DNA of 64,000 bases, taken from NCBI GenBank assembly GCA_003508835.1, contig PUFA01000070.1, positions 620,001 to 684,000 on the forward strand, in the 5' to 3' direction. The position numbers were made by a program, and so were the translations under genes. Source of the stretch: Eonycteris spelaea. Its lineage: Eukaryota; Chordata; Mammalia; Chiroptera; Pteropodidae. The notes beneath the pieces are model-generated. The model ran no database searches. It saw nothing but the letters and a program-made list of their open reading frames with translations, and was not told where the DNA came from. Below are positions 22,343 to 33,811 of the stretch, one piece after another (within the stretch, counting starts at the first letter, position 1; each line of letters begins with the position of its first letter).

Positions 22343-22760
22343 CCCCCAGTACCTTTCCTTTTAAATCTAAATTCCATGCCGTTCACCTCTCGTCTCTAAT
22401 GGTACACAGTTACATAGCTGCCAGTGGTTTCTGAATCCTGGCCCCTAAACCATTGTCCATGGTTAGAAAAAAACGTATGGTGGGTGCGCCCTGAAAGTGC
22501 CTTGTGATGGGTTCAGTAAAGAGTGCAGCTGAATCTCCGGGAGCTGTGTTGCCTGCTTGTTCTAAAACATTCAAAGTTACGTGACTACAAGATTGCAATT
22601 AATTTTAGCATGAACATAGGAGACAGTTCTACTTCTTTATATAGGCAAACTACATCCAAAAGAAATACATACTAAGAGTAGATCACAGTGCCCATGACTA
22701 TGTGATTATATAACTGTGCAAGATATTAATTGAGAGGTAGAGCTAAATTTACTTTAGAAG

Positions 22761-22894
22761 TTTTTTAATCAAATAGATTTAAGAAATCAAATTTTATATT
22801 CCTTTAATCTTTAGTTATAGTTTTTAAAACAACAAAATACAGAAGTAGAAAAATTAGACAATTATAAAATAATTTTGAAAATTACGATAATGTA
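22761..22894 (+). repeat. local duplication, copy 1
   Basis: It shares about 75 bp at roughly 95% identity with 23165-23240 (through ttatattcctttaa..agttatag). The match weakens but continues to 'aattacgataatgta'. Same orientation, about 404 bp apart. Confidence 0.8.
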
Positions 22895-23089
22895 GAAAAT
22901 AGACACTTCTGTGGTTGTGAGGGAAAGGAGAAATAAAGGTAGTACAGAATGATTAAAACCAAACCTTTTCTTTTTCACCAGTAGTTTTGACCATCTTTGT
23001 TTCTAGGACCTTTAGTTCAACTGAGTCTGTCTCTAGAACTCTGCCATGTCCTAGTGCGGGATTGAATCAGTTGGTGTCTGGACTACTGT

Positions 23090-23160
23090 AATTTTAATAG
23101 CTAACATCTATTGAGCACTTACTACATGCTAGGCACTGTACCCTACAGCATGTATCCGAA
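23090..23160 (-). repeat. MIR fragment (antisense)
   Basis: 'ctaacatctattgagcacttactacatgctaggcactgta' is the reverse MIR end. It lies between the two duplicated copies. Confidence 0.65.
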
Positions 23161-23164
23161 GACA

Positions 23165-23294
23165 GTTTTTTTAATCAAGTAGATTTAAGAACTCAAATTT
23201 TATATTCCTTTAGTTATAGTTTTAAACAATAAAGATTTACATTCTAACAAAGGTACACAACTATGAAATCAATTTAAAAATTATGATAATGTGT
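23165..23294 (+). repeat. local duplication, copy 2
   Basis: Partner of 22761-22894. See that entry for the shared words. Confidence 0.8.
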
Positions 23295-23329
23295 AACTTA
23301 TATCAATATTCTGAAGTTGATTGTACCAG

Positions 23330-23830
23330 TTGGGGAGATTGAACACCTAATATTCATTCTCCCCTCTTCTTGTTTGCTAACAAAACCAAATTTTGCTCTG
23401 GTGTCAGTGTATCCAACTAAACACTCACTTTCCCAGCCTCTGTCACTGCTAAGGTAGCTTTGTAATCCAGTTCTAGCCCATGAGATATAAGCAGAAGTCT
23501 GACGGGGGCTTCTGGGAAGACTTTTTTCATTTCTTAATAAAATGGGACACACATAGGTAGAGTAAAGCTCTCAGGCTGCCCCCACTTCTTTCTGCCTTAA
23601 GCATAAATGTGAAGGAGCTGCAGAAGCCATCTTGGAAACACAAGGCAATGAGCCAATATGCTAAGAAAGGCAGAGCTGAAAGGTAGAAAGAACCTGAAAT
23701 CTTGATGGCATTTTTGAAGAGCTAAACCATCCCCGCTAACAACTGCCTACCCTGTACTTCCAGTTATGTGAGAAAAGAAATAATTTTTAAGGAAGATTTG
23801 TTAATCTACTAGCAAGAAAGGCCTCATGAG
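23330..23830 (+). mobile_element. old LTR-like element (family uncertain)
   Basis: 'gcagaagccatcttggaaacacaaggcaatgagcc', 'aaggcagagctgaaaggtagaaagaacctgaaatcttgatggca', 'cttccagttatgtgagaaaagaaataa' follow a widespread mammalian element that normally ends near '..tttgttactagca'. A relative lies at 50.34-50.72 kb. Confidence 0.5.
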
Positions 23831-23845
23831 TGGTGAGAAACTGCA
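23792..23845 (+). repeat. 54-bp dispersed block, copy 1
   Basis: Matches 28729-28782 at 52 of 54 positions in the same orientation. Its left part overlaps the expected 3' end of the LTR-like element, so this is likely the older copy. Confidence 0.9.
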
Positions 23846-23869
23846 GCTGAAAGTACTCTTACTCTATTT

Positions 23870-23975
23870 TTTTTCAGATAAGAAAACTGAAAGATTAAAA
23901 CTTGACAAATTTATATAATCTTTTAGTGATGATACAGAGATTTGGACCATATATTCTGACTCTAAAATCCAGAGC
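23870..23975 (-). repeat. MIR fragment (antisense)
   Basis: 'cagataagaaaactgaaagattaaaacttgacaaatt' then 'acagagatttggaccatatattctgactc' is reverse MIR. Confidence 0.6.
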
Positions 23976-24094
23976 TTACTCTCTTAGACATGATTCTATA
24001 TCATATCCTACTGTGTTAGGTTGAAAGCTCTACTTATGAACCTTTGAGTAACTTGAGCTTGATCTTGCACTTCCTTCTGATTTCTCCTTCTCAG

Positions 24095-24190
24095 AGAAGC
24101 TAGTGTGATATATCTAAAACCATATCTGACCATATCACTTTCTTGCTTAAAATCCTCAATGATATTTTTTCCTCCAAAGCAGAGATATAA
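24095..24190 (+). repeat. L2 LINE fragment (sense)
   Basis: 'aaaaccatatctgaccatatcactttcttgcttaaaatcctcaatg' corresponds to the L2 ORF2 region '..SDHVTPLLKTLQW..'. Confidence 0.65.
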
Positions 24191-24271
24191 CTACAGCTGT
24201 CTTCAGAGCCATGCTATATAGGTAATATAACTGGTAGAGGCAAGTAGATTGTAAGAAAATCAATTGTGTTG

Positions 24272-24753
24272 GTATATTAGTTATCTAGTGCTGTGTAACA
24301 AATGGTCCCAAAAGTTAGCTTTAAAAAAGCAAGCCTTTTCTTACAGTTTCTGAGAGTTAGGATTCTGAAATCGGCTTATTAGAGTGGTTCTGGCTTTTAT
24401 GAGGTCTTTTATGAGGTTGTAGTCAAGGTTGATGGGGACTTCAGTCACCTAAATACTTGACTAGAGCTGGAAGATCTACTTCAAAAAGGCTTGCTCACGG
24501 CTTTTGGCTGAAGGCTTCACTTCCTCACCATGTGGCTCTTTTCTCACAACACACCAGCAGATTTCCTCTAGAACAAGTGATCCAAGGCAGAATCACAGGG
24601 TCTTTTATGACCTAGCTTTGGAAGTAACATAACATCACTTCTGCCTTATTCTGTTAGTCACACATACCAAACTTGATACAGTATGGTAAGGGGCTACTAC
24701 AAAGTCATAGATGCCAAGAAGCAAGGATTGGGGGACATCCTGGAAGCTGACAA
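24272..24753 (+). mobile_element. old LTR-like element, TGTATTAGTTATCT family, copy 1
   Basis: It starts 'tatattagttatctagtgctgtgtaacaaatggtccc' and contains 'cttacagtttctgagagttagg' and 'cctagctttggaagtaacataacatcacttctgccttattctg'. It ends near 'ctggaagctgac'. The second copy is at 54054-54552. The layout suggests an antisense MaLR/ERVL-type LTR; I cannot name the subfamily. Confidence 0.6.
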
Positions 24754-25829
24754 CTTTAGGTACGGGAAACTGAAGAAAGGAAACCTAATTTAAAGTGAGA
24801 TCAGGAAGCCAGGAGGAGAGCTCCCACAAACCACCACTAGATGTCAATTATATGCTCCAAAAGGAAAAATGTACTTGTTGCCTTCCCAAGAAAAGGTGTC
24901 CCTCCCTTATTCCCCAGCATGAGGAAGGAAGATTTTCTCCTTGCCTAGCAACAGTGCACCCAGTGGGAACTCTTGCAACTCAGTAATGAGAAGCCATCAC
25001 CATCCTGAACTCCCCTTTCCTCCAGTGGACTTTGGTTCAATGCGCCCCTCCCAACTACCTCTTTTTTTCTTTATACAGCAGCATTCCTCTCTTTTGTTCG
25101 CTAGACTTACCTATGTTTTTGCTATCGTGTGCTTGTCCTGAATTGCAATTCTCTGTTATTCCTTAAACTGATTTTTGTTGGTTAAAAATAACTGGCTGTT
25201 TTATATTTAAGGTCAGAGATAGTTATGGGACAAAATGGTGGTATTTACCTTTACCTTCAGCCAGTTGTTGCTATGGAAGAACATGAGTCCCATATTGCTG
25301 GAATTTTCCATATCTCAAATTAAGCCAGAAATATGGATTTCTAAGTTAAATCTTCATGATAGCATACATTGGCTCAGAATTTTTAAAATCTTGTGTCGGT
25401 CAAACAAAATACAAATGTACAGATATAGTCTGTGAGCTGCCACCTTGAAACCTCTCTGGCTTGTAGCACAGCAGGCATATGCAAGTCCAATTCCAATCTA
25501 CATAACAGTTTGGAGAAATACTTTGAATAGGAGTCTAAAGACAAGTCCAGACATCATCAGGAATGTATACCCTAAAATTTAATAGTCCATATGAATGAAG
25601 GTGGGAAAAGTGATGATATATGTACCTAAGGTTAACATACATGGCCGTGTAATTTACTGTCTAAGCTAAATACTTTTGAGAATAAAAGGAGGTGCTATAA
25701 TTATTACACTAACCTAGTAATGATAAATTGGGCTGACTCAGGCAAACAAAGATGTATGGTCATCACCCAAATAGCTCTTCATGAAATCACCCTAGTGTCA
25801 TCCCTCACTATTCATCTCTATTCATTAGG
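24754..25829. other. unassigned 1.1-kb stretch
   Basis: Only short unsupported frames; no repeat recognised. Confidence 0.4.
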
Positions 25830-26185
25830 GCCACACCAGAACATTCACTATTCTCAGAACACATGCACACTTCTAATCCCCACTGTCTACACTTCTGCTA
25901 TTCCCTGTTCAACCAGATTTCTTCTCATTCCCACTCCCTGTTTCCTCTTGGACTTCAACTTTTTCAAAGAAGCGTCATTTTTTTTTTTTCGCTGTTGCTT
26001 TCACCTCTTCCCCTCCTTTCCAGATTAATCGGCTTTTTACCAAGGTTCCTTAGCACTTTATACATATCTTTAATGCAGAACATATCATAGCAACCCTTGT
26101 AAGGGAACACATATTACTCATTTAGAACTCTGCTACCTATCTCAGTGTCTGGCGCAAAGTAGGTACTTAATGATCATTTACTGAA
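25830..26185 (+). repeat. L2 LINE 3' region (sense)
   Basis: 'acttctgctattccctgttcaaccagatttcttctc', 'ccttagcactttatacatatctttaa' and 'ctatctcagtgtctggcgcaaagtaggtacttaatgat' fit L2. Confidence 0.62.
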
Positions 26186-26904
26186 AATTTATTTTGAATC
26201 TCACCTCTTCTCTTTCTTTAACACTTTCTGCAAGAGGTGATCATGAATGGTGAAAATGCCAAGTAGGCAATAAGAGGGAGGTAGTGTAGGAACACAGAAA
26301 ATCCACAAACTGGAACATTTCTTCTTGAATGACTGACCATTAGCCTAAATAGTGCTCACAGTAATTTCAAATTCTTCTCTCTTTTTTTTTTCACTTCTGA
26401 GTAAACAGAAGTTATTTTCATTGAGAATGAACTTCTACTTGATGGTAAGAACAAGTACAATCACCCATAGGGTAGAGGAAGAGTACTCGATGTTTGCATG
26501 TTTTACAAAAGCTAACTCCCTGAGAAGTTCACAACTAAGCAATGAAAATCAATCCTAGGCTACACAGGAAATGTAGGAGGATTTTTTTCATCTTGAGTAC
26601 ACATCTAATATTTACTAATACTCATGTGCATTGTCTAGAAACCATGAAGGGCAATGCTCTTTATAAATTCTCATGAATGAAATTGAACTACAAGATGTTA
26701 AAGGGATAGTCTTGTGGGACTGAGATACGTTAATGTTGGGTATGGGTGGAGTTAATGGTAGAGCACCATTAAATCCAATAAATTCGTATTGATTTTAATC
26801 CTAAGTCTGAGGTTGGGTAGAGCAAATGATAATCACATGGGACATTTTTTTTTTTTTGATGGGCTTTCATTTGGTCTCCTTTTAAATGAGAAGACCCAGA
26901 AAAC
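26186..26904. other. unassigned sequence
   Basis: Nothing recognised; a T13 run lies at about 26846. Confidence 0.4.
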
Positions 26905-27065
26905 TTGGACCCAGTTCTGGCTCTGGTCCTTCTTGGCAGTGTGATTTGAAGGAGGTCATAATTTTCTCTGGACCATCTTCCTATGTAAGATGGGACTATT
27001 AATCATACTTATTTCACAAGGTTAAATGAAATAAAGTATACGAAAAGACTTTGTAGACTAAGGTG
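26905..27065 (+). repeat. MIR SINE (sense)
   Basis: 'cccagttctggctctggtcc', 'cataattttctctggaccatcttcctatgtaagatgggac' and 'caaggttaaatgaaataaagtatacgaaaagactttgtag' are MIR. Confidence 0.75.
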
Positions 27066-27684
27066 AAGTCCTACTAGGGTGTAGGACCGTTTTAGGTTGC
27101 TCTGCAGGCAGAGGTGACGGGGAGAGGTAAAGAGGGAAGAAGAGAATGGAGAAACATACTTAACCCACCCTCAGGCCTCCTTTTACTGAAACCCGGGTTT
27201 ATTCTGTGATAGCAAGGTTAATAATGCTACCAATAAAGCAAGAGTATTTAAAAATTAGTCTGGAACAAGGTTGGGTTTGCCAGGGAGGGTTGGTCTTGTC
27301 ATCACATGCTTTAAACCTGTAGTTGGCCGTCAGTTTTTTGTTCTATTATTGCCAGTTTTAGAAAGAGGGAGCCTAAATTGGAATTCTCTTTCTTCTGTTT
27401 AAGCCATTTCCGCTGAGTCTCATCGTGTTGATTATAGTTCTTATACTCTGTCACTGGCTGTTTCATTCTTGACTCACCTCCAGACTCATAAATATCCTGC
27501 AGAAAACACAGAGGTTTTAAAAGTTGCCTGTCTCTTAACCTTGTACCTTAATGTGTCCTGTGTAATAGCCAGAACATAGAATCTTTCCTGCCTTATTGTC
27601 CCTAACCTATGCAGGAGCAAAAACCTTGACAAACTCCCTTCAGATCTTTCAAAAAAGAGTCAGACGGATGTAGGAGAGTTACTC
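27066..27684. other. unassigned sequence
   Basis: Nothing recognised. Confidence 0.4.
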
Positions 27685-27840
27685 TCCAGTTGTATGACCT
27701 TGGGCAGTTTCTTCTGCTACAGGAAGAGGGATAATAATAACTAACATTGGGGCTGTTATAAGCATGGGAGATAATGCAAAGAAGAGTACTTGGTACATGA
27801 CAAATACCCAATAAACATAAGTGCTGTTATAATTTATAAT
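27685..27840 (+). repeat. MIR SINE (sense)
   Basis: 'ccagttgtatgaccttgggcagtttcttctgctacaggaagagggataataataac' and 'tacttggtacatgacaaatacccaataaacataag' are MIR. Confidence 0.78.
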
Positions 27841-27954
27841 AATAATAACATTAAAGGCATACAAACAACATTTGAAATGAGCCCTGGAAAGATTAATTTA
27901 TATTTAATAGTCAAAAGGCTATCCGTCAATAGTTTCCATCTGATGATTTAGAAG

Positions 27955-28050
27955 GAAGTCCCTGCCCTAGAGGGAGAGACAAATGTCAGTACACAAAAAT
28001 CTAAATAACCATGCAATAGATGGAGGGCATTTCAGTATGTTGAAAAACTA
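27955..28050 (-). repeat. L2 fragment (antisense)
   Basis: 'gaagtccctgccctagagggagagacaaatgtcagtacacaa' fits antisense L2 'gtccctgccctcaaggagcttac'. Confidence 0.5.
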
Positions 28051-28093
28051 TTAAACAAGATAATCCAAGATGGACCAAGTGCACCTACAATGG

Positions 28094-28120
28094 TGTTTTG
28101 TTTTGTTTTGTTTTGTTTTT
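28094..28120 (+). repeat. (GTTTT)5
   Basis: Five pentanucleotide units. Confidence 0.92.
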
Positions 28121-28728
28121 GTCGTTGTTAGTTGAATAAGCCCTGGGTGTCATGTCATTCTATAATATAGTGAAAGCAGTGTTACTTGACATTATGTCAT
28201 GACTGTGGAATATGACAATGAGATTGTATTAGAAGCAACCATGCCCAACTTGCCAGCTCGTTTTTAGACAGGAGGACTTCAAATATAGAATCCAGTTCTT
28301 TTAGGGCTGGCCAAATATATACTATCCCCGATCACCCACCAGAGCTAGATCTTATTTTTGAAGTTCCATTTTTTAAAGGCCCTGATCCTTATTAAAATGG
28401 TAATATCCTAGCTGTCATCAATTACTGTCACATTGATATGAGTGAGTTGGGTCCTGTTTGAAGATTAGCTTTATTGGAGGAGAAGACTCTTAGGGAAGCT
28501 TGGTGGAAAGCTGCCACTGCAGGGCAGAAGAGAGATGTATAGAGGCTGGGGTTGGGAGGGGTAGCTCTTCTAAGACTGTCCTTGCTAGAGAAGCTGATTG
28601 GGCCATCTGTATCCTTAATGCAGTTTTACTTCTGTGTCCCTTCTCCTGCATGTTGGTGCTGGTTAGCCTTAGAGAGGTGAAACATGGTTTTCCCCCTTTA
28701 TTCTTCTATTTGTTCTGGTAACCAGAAA
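28121..28728. other. unassigned sequence
   Basis: Nothing recognised. Confidence 0.4.
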
Positions 28729-28782
28729 GAAGAGTTGTTAATCTACTAGCAAGAAAGGCCTCATGAGTAGTGAGAAACTGCA
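28729..28782 (+). repeat. 54-bp dispersed block, copy 2
   Basis: 52 of 54 positions match 23792-23845. The sequence on either side is unrelated to that around copy 1. Confidence 0.9.
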
Positions 28783-29139
28783 TTTCTGGCTTCTTTGTAA
28801 AGCCTTGCATTTTAATGTCAAAAATTCTCTCTAGGGCTTTAAAAATATTAAGTGAAACAATAAAAAGTAATAAAAATTGTTTTAATAGCCTGAGGAGGGT
28901 AATATAGTTCCTCTGGTGGGAAAATTATGATGTAATGTACAATCATTCTTCTTCTTGAAGGTTTTTTTTTTTTTTAAACGAAGCAGGAACTAACAAAGAC
29001 TGAATTGAGAAAAAAAGTTGTTGTTGAATAATATATGATATTGAGGTTTCATAGGTTGTTGTGAATGGCTCAAAGAGCTAAAAATAAAATGAAAGTAGAT
29101 TTACTATTAATTTTTATTTATCACAGTCTGAAATTATTT

Positions 29140-29255
29140 TTTGCATTTGCTTCCCACTGGAATGGGAGCCCAATGAGGGCGGGCAAGCACTATTTCTGTT
29201 TTCCACTTTATCTCCTACTCCCTTGCACAGCAATTGGCATATATTTGTGAAATGA
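29140..29255 (+). repeat. L2 3' end (sense)
   Basis: 'ctggaatgggagcccaatgagggcgggcaagcactatttctg', then 'cccttgcacagcaattggcat', as in the L2 3' UTR. Confidence 0.65.
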
Positions 29256-30132
29256 CAAGTTATAATCCAGTGTCATTTACAGGCTCAAAATTACTCTTTT
29301 CCTAAATTTACTTTTATAAGTATTAAAATGAGATATATGAAGATTGTTTAAAAAACAAAACAAAACAAATCAATTCTGACCTAAAATCGTGTATGTGATA
29401 ATCACCAATATTTTCTTCACTAGATACAGATTAGTATGGCTCTATATTTTCAACATGTCATTTTAAAATAAATTATTCAACACTATTAGATTACTTATAA
29501 ATGACATCAATTAGCACTGCGGGGCTGAGTCTTGAAGGATTTTTTTTTTTAAAGGCTAGATTGGTAAAGCTTTAACTCTTCATATTCCCCAGAAAAGATA
29601 AAAGTGATCTGAGCTCTCACCAGGCTCCCTCCCTTCCTCCTCTATTGAAGATTTAATTAATGTGTGCATTATTTGGGCTGCTGGATATAGATAGGTAGAG
29701 GCAAGAGTTTGAACAAAGAGCAAGGGACTGAAGTACCATGCCCTCACCATCGGAGGAGTGAAATCTGGCACATCCTGTTGTTTAATGGCAATGAATCAAA
29801 GACTATAGCACCTGCTAGACTCATTTTTATAAAGAAGTCCCTGCTGGGCCTTTACATATTGAAACGAAGTACTGTCGCCTGTGTCAGTTTTGCTCTTAAC
29901 TTGCTTGATATATTTTATCTGCATTGAGAGGTATTAAGAATCACTGTTTGATCTATTGTATTTATTGTTACACATTTGTGCTTTGGGATTTCTGCAAACC
30001 TATAAAAAATATGCTGTTTAAAGACATTAAGGACAATAACATCCTGCATTGCCAAGGTGGTTGGTTCTACGGATACCTCTCAAAGTTTAGTAAGACAAAT
30101 GATTTGCTTTTTTTTAAAAAAAATCTCTAGAT
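29256..30132. other. unassigned 0.9-kb AT-rich stretch
   Basis: Nothing recognised apart from short A/T runs. Confidence 0.4.
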
Positions 30133-30243
30133 TAGAGTGACCAGTTTTTCCTCGTTTGCTGGAACTTTACTGGTTTTAAAAGGGAATGTCTTTGCATCCT
30201 TAGGATCCTTTCAATCCTGGGCAAATGGAAGCTGGTTACTCTA
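30133..30243. mobile_element. small palindromic DNA transposon fossil (111 bp)
   Basis: TAGAGTGACCAG at the left pairs 11/12 with CTGGTTACTCTA at the right. The interior ('tttgctggaactttactgg .. cctgggcaaatgg') resembles a known mammalian palindromic element beginning TAGGGTGACCA. I do not commit to a family name. Confidence 0.5.
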
Positions 30244-30903
30244 CCCCTAGCTCTGCTATTGAAAGAATTTTATCAGGATTCCTTGAAACCAGAGCATACA
30301 ATTGATTTGGAGTCTAGCATTAGATTTTAAATAGTAATAAACCCCCACAATGGCAAAGAAATATGCCAATAGCAGTAACAGCATACATGTTTTAAGGAAT
30401 TGCCTTGTGAGGAGTTCTCTGAAGTCCTTACTATCCTTTGGAACCAGTCAGGGATTAGGCATTTGTGCTTGCTCCTTTTGGGTCCCAGGAATACAGAGTC
30501 AAATTATTTGGAAGTTTTTAAAGTTGTTTAGAGAACTGTGAAGAATTTTACCAGACCAATCAAATTATACATGGCTTCAACATTGATTCCAAAGGGCTGC
30601 TGATGATAGTGTTCATATCAAAGGTGCCAGTAGTACCTCTGATAGAATGAATCATTGCTACAAAACAATCTTTTATAAGAACCAGCTTTCCCCTCCATGC
30701 AAATGGGATTCATCTGTGAGTTGAAAAATGCTCCTGCTCTTCCTTCTACTGTGCTGGAGACATAAATGCTGAGGGAGGAAAGTGCCGGAAACCATGACTG
30801 TTGGGGATTAAGGACATTGTGTCCATGGTTTGAGCACTCCGCTCCTCTATTGTACACATTAATTCCTTGAACCTCTGAGCTTGTCAGTCTGCCTTTGGAA
30901 CCC
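30244..30903. other. unassigned sequence
   Basis: Nothing recognised. Confidence 0.4.
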
Positions 30904-30928
30904 TTTTTTTTTTTTTTTTTTTTTTTTT
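30904..30928 (+). repeat. T25 homopolymer
   Basis: 25 uninterrupted T. No SINE body is visible to its right, where a minus-strand element would lie. Confidence 0.97.
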
Positions 30929-30954
30929 GATCGACACTCACTGATTCCTGGGGA

Positions 30955-31155
30955 GTGGAGGCAGTGTGGCATAACAGAAAGAGTTTAGAGTCAGACTGGA
31001 TTAAATCCTGGCTCTACCAGTACTAACTATGAAATGTGGGCAAGTGTCTTCACTTCTTTAAGTCTCAATTTATCGTCTGTTAAATAGGTTATTGATTCTT
31101 ACCATTGTTATGAGAATAAATAATAATACATGCAAAAGTATTTAGCAGGTACTGA
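30955..31155 (+). repeat. MIR SINE (sense, near full length)
   Basis: It begins 'ggcagtgtggcataacagaaagagtttagagtcagactggattaaatcctggctctacca' and runs to 'gcaaaagtatttagcaggtac'. Confidence 0.88.
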
Positions 31156-31976
31156 AATTATACTAAAAAGAACAAACCCACATGCTGTGATGATGTGTAG
31201 AATATCTTTGGACACTGACATGCCAAAGGTGGTTATAAAGGCTGCTGGTTTGGAAAATGTTGGGCATGAAGTAGAGAAAGCACTTAAAGAAAGCTTGAGA
31301 TCTACCCTGGGCTCCACCCATAACCTGTCTTGTGCTTTGGTTTCCACTGAGCTAAAGTGTGAAAATAGTGTCAAATGATTTTTAGAATCCTTTACACTTT
31401 TAACATTCCATGAATCTGTGAAGCCTGCAATATGTAAGTCTGAAGTATGACTGTGTTCTAGAGAAACTATTGTACCATGTATCACATTATAGCCTACAGA
31501 AGACACCATCCCACATTTCGAGTTCTGCCTCTGGAAGAGGGTCCTTTGAAGTCTTACATACAATTCAACACAACCTTGTGCATAGTTTCCCAACTCCCCA
31601 GCCATAGCCGTTTTGACCAGGAGTGGAAACACATTCCATAGTGGGCTTGTTAGATTCTCTTGCTGGACACTTGGGATTAACATATGAAAGATCTAGTTAA
31701 TAGACAGTGATGCTGGACCTAAAGGTCATCATGTAGATGTTTAGAGGCTGAGGGTACCATTTGGTGGGAGCTATGATGAGGCACGTGAAAGCAGAGTGAA
31801 GGAATGCAATCTGGAAGTAGGTTTGATGGAGCAAGAAGGGGGAGGGGAGAGAGAGGGAGAGGAAGGCACAGGGAGAGGGAAAGATAGAGAAAGTAACTTC
31901 TTTAGTCATTTTCTGTTCAAATCACTCACAGGCCTTGCTATTCTTTCTACATTTGAGTTCTGTGAGATTTCCTTAT
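31156..31976. other. unassigned 0.8-kb stretch
   Basis: The longest open frame of the window (31108-31683, minus, 191 codons) covers part of this. Its 3' end reads into the MIR, it has no recognised domain, and one frame of this length is not surprising in 64 kb. A GA-rich piece lies at 31830-31890. Confidence 0.45.
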
Positions 31977-32040
31977 ATAGTTGACCCTTGAACAACCAGG
32001 GGTTAAGGGCACCACCCCCTGCACAGTCAAAAGACATATG
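31977..32040 (+). mobile_element. MER8/Tigger-type DNA transposon end
   Basis: 'tagttgacccttgaacaaccaggggttaagggcaccaccccctgcacagtcaaaa' matches the terminal sequence of a Tigger-related element (MER8, from memory). Only one end is present. Confidence 0.5.
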
Positions 32041-32079
32041 TGACACAGTCTGGGAAATGGTAACAAAGACTGGAAATTC

Positions 32080-32155
32080 TCCGATGGCGGGGATTTTGTC
32101 ACGTTCCCTTTGTCCTAGTATTCTGCACAAAGTAGGTGCTCAGTGAATTTATAAT
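32080..32155 (+). repeat. L2 3' end fragment (sense)
   Basis: 'gcggggattttgtcacgttccctttgtcctagtattctgcacaaagtaggtgctcagtgaat' is the L2 3' UTR. Confidence 0.75.
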
Positions 32156-32344
32156 GAAATGACATGAAAATCATATATTTATGTGTAAATAGTGTCACTG
32201 ATGGCACTTACATAAAAGGGTTAATTTAAATAGATGATTACTTTTCAGGAAGCCTTCTCCTGGATCCTCCCAATTGGGCAAGAAGCATTATTGAATGTTG
32301 TTTTCACTATGTCTTAGGACGTATTTAAGATCCAGCTCATTGTA

Positions 32345-32480
32345 GCTTTATTTTAAAATGTCTGTTGAGCATAATAGCCCAGGATTGCTTTACATACTGT
32401 GGAGATATAAAAAGAGAAATATTTCATAGTTGCTCTACATAAGCAGCTTGCAATATGGTCTGGAAGACACAAGAAAGAAA
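32345..32480 (-). repeat. L2 fragment (antisense)
   Basis: 'gtctgttgagcataatagcccaggattgctttacatactgtggagatat' then 'gcagcttgcaatatggtctgga' follows the antisense L2 end. Confidence 0.5.
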
Positions 32481-32709
32481 AAATAAACAAACCAAACATG
32501 TTTATTTGCAATGGATTTCAAATAGTTGGAAGAATGGAAGGTCAGCGAGGGCTAATACATTCAGGTTTATGGAATAACAGGAGATGAGGAGGACAAAAGG
32601 CTAAGTAAAGGCATGAGGGCAGTAATGAGAGTTGTGCAGCACACACACTTACAACTTAACAATTTGTATTAAGAAAATTGAGACAGAATATGCAAGTATG
32701 GGAGACAAT

Positions 32710-32805
32710 AGAAGGTTATGGTTAAGAAGGCTGACTCTGGAGTTGGACTTCTTGGATTCAGATCTTAGTTCCACATTCACCTCCCCTCTTACTGGCTTTG
32801 TGACC
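32710..32805 (+). repeat. MIR 5' half (sense)
   Basis: 'atggttaagaaggctgactctggagttggacttcttggattcagatcttagttccaca' is the MIR tRNA-related and central region. Confidence 0.78.
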
Positions 32806-33410
32806 ACCATCATCCCTTGCTTGGATTATTGCAAGCTCCTCCTAACCTCTCTTTGCTCTGGCATTGCCTCCTACAGTCTTAGCTCAACACAGTCACTCCT
32901 TTGTGCACACTGCAGCAGCTCCCACCTCAGAGGATAAGCTAAACTCCTTACTGGGATCTACAAAAGCTGCCTGTGGGGCTTCTGTTACTTCTGGCTTCAT
33001 CCCCTACTATGTGCCGACTTGTTCTCTCCACTCCACAAAACTGTCACCCGTGCTGTTCTTCAGACACAGCAGACCTGTTCCTGACTCAGGGAACTTGCCT
33101 GTGCCTGTTTTTACCCCTACATGTCTTCAGAGCTCACTCCTTCACCTCCTTTAGGTTTCTGCTCAAATGTTGCCTTATTAGTGACATCTTCTTTGACAAC
33201 TCTTCTGAAAATAGTAACCCTACTCTACCTCGGTACTCCCTGTCCCCCTTACCCGGCTTGACTTTTCCTTATCTAGTTCATTGTCTAATTTCTTCACTAG
33301 GATATTAGCTCTAGGACAGCAGATATCTTTGATTGTCTTTCTCACTGATGCATCACAGACCAAAAAGTGCCTGGCATATTGTAGGTGCTCCATAAAAATA
33401 TGCTGAAGAA
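32806..33410 (+). repeat. L2 LINE, 600 bp (sense, ORF2 C-terminus and 3' UTR)
   Basis: The decayed frame still reads '..CLDYCKLLLTSL..', the L2/CR1 reverse-transcriptase C-terminal motif LDYCNSLLTGL. It is followed by 'tttctgctcaaatgttgccttatta', 'tcatctagttcattgtctaat'-like sequence and the terminal 'gtgcctggcatattgtaggtgctccat'. Several stops and frameshifts make it dead. It is the longest sense L2 here. Confidence 0.85.
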
Positions 33411-33439
33411 ATGTGTGAATAAAAGCAGTCAGATGTGTC

Positions 33440-33615
33440 ATATCAGGTACAGTGGTAGGTGCCTCTCTAGAAGCTGCCTCATCTGCTCCTTGCAATGATC
33501 CTGCCAGAGTGTATTGTTCTCATTGTCTTTCAAATAATGATAATGAGGCATAGAAACAGGAGATAACCAAGAGCACAGAGCTGGTAAGTGACACAATCAA
33601 GAACTGTGTCCATTC
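33440..33615 (-). repeat. MIR SINE (antisense)
   Basis: 'ataatgaggcatagaaacaggagataaccaagagcacagagctggtaagtgacac' is reverse MIR. Confidence 0.75.
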
Positions 33616-33811
33616 CCCCGACTTTGGTGGTATGGTTAAGATGAGATAAGGAGGGAGGAGTTAAAGGACACCCAGGCTTCTAGGCTCTGAACAGTGGAAG
33701 AGCTGTGGAACCACCCGCAGAAATGGAATGCTGGAAAAGTGTTTGGAAAAAGTAGTGAAGAGAGAAAATTTGGGGTCAAATAAATACTCAGGGGGAAATA
33801 TTGCTTTTAAG

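Noticed and set aside
31108..31683. 191-codon open frame on the minus strand, longest in the window
   Set aside because: Its 3' end runs into a MIR, it shows no domain, signal or family motif, and one frame of this size is expected by chance in 128 kb of double-strand AT-rich sequence.
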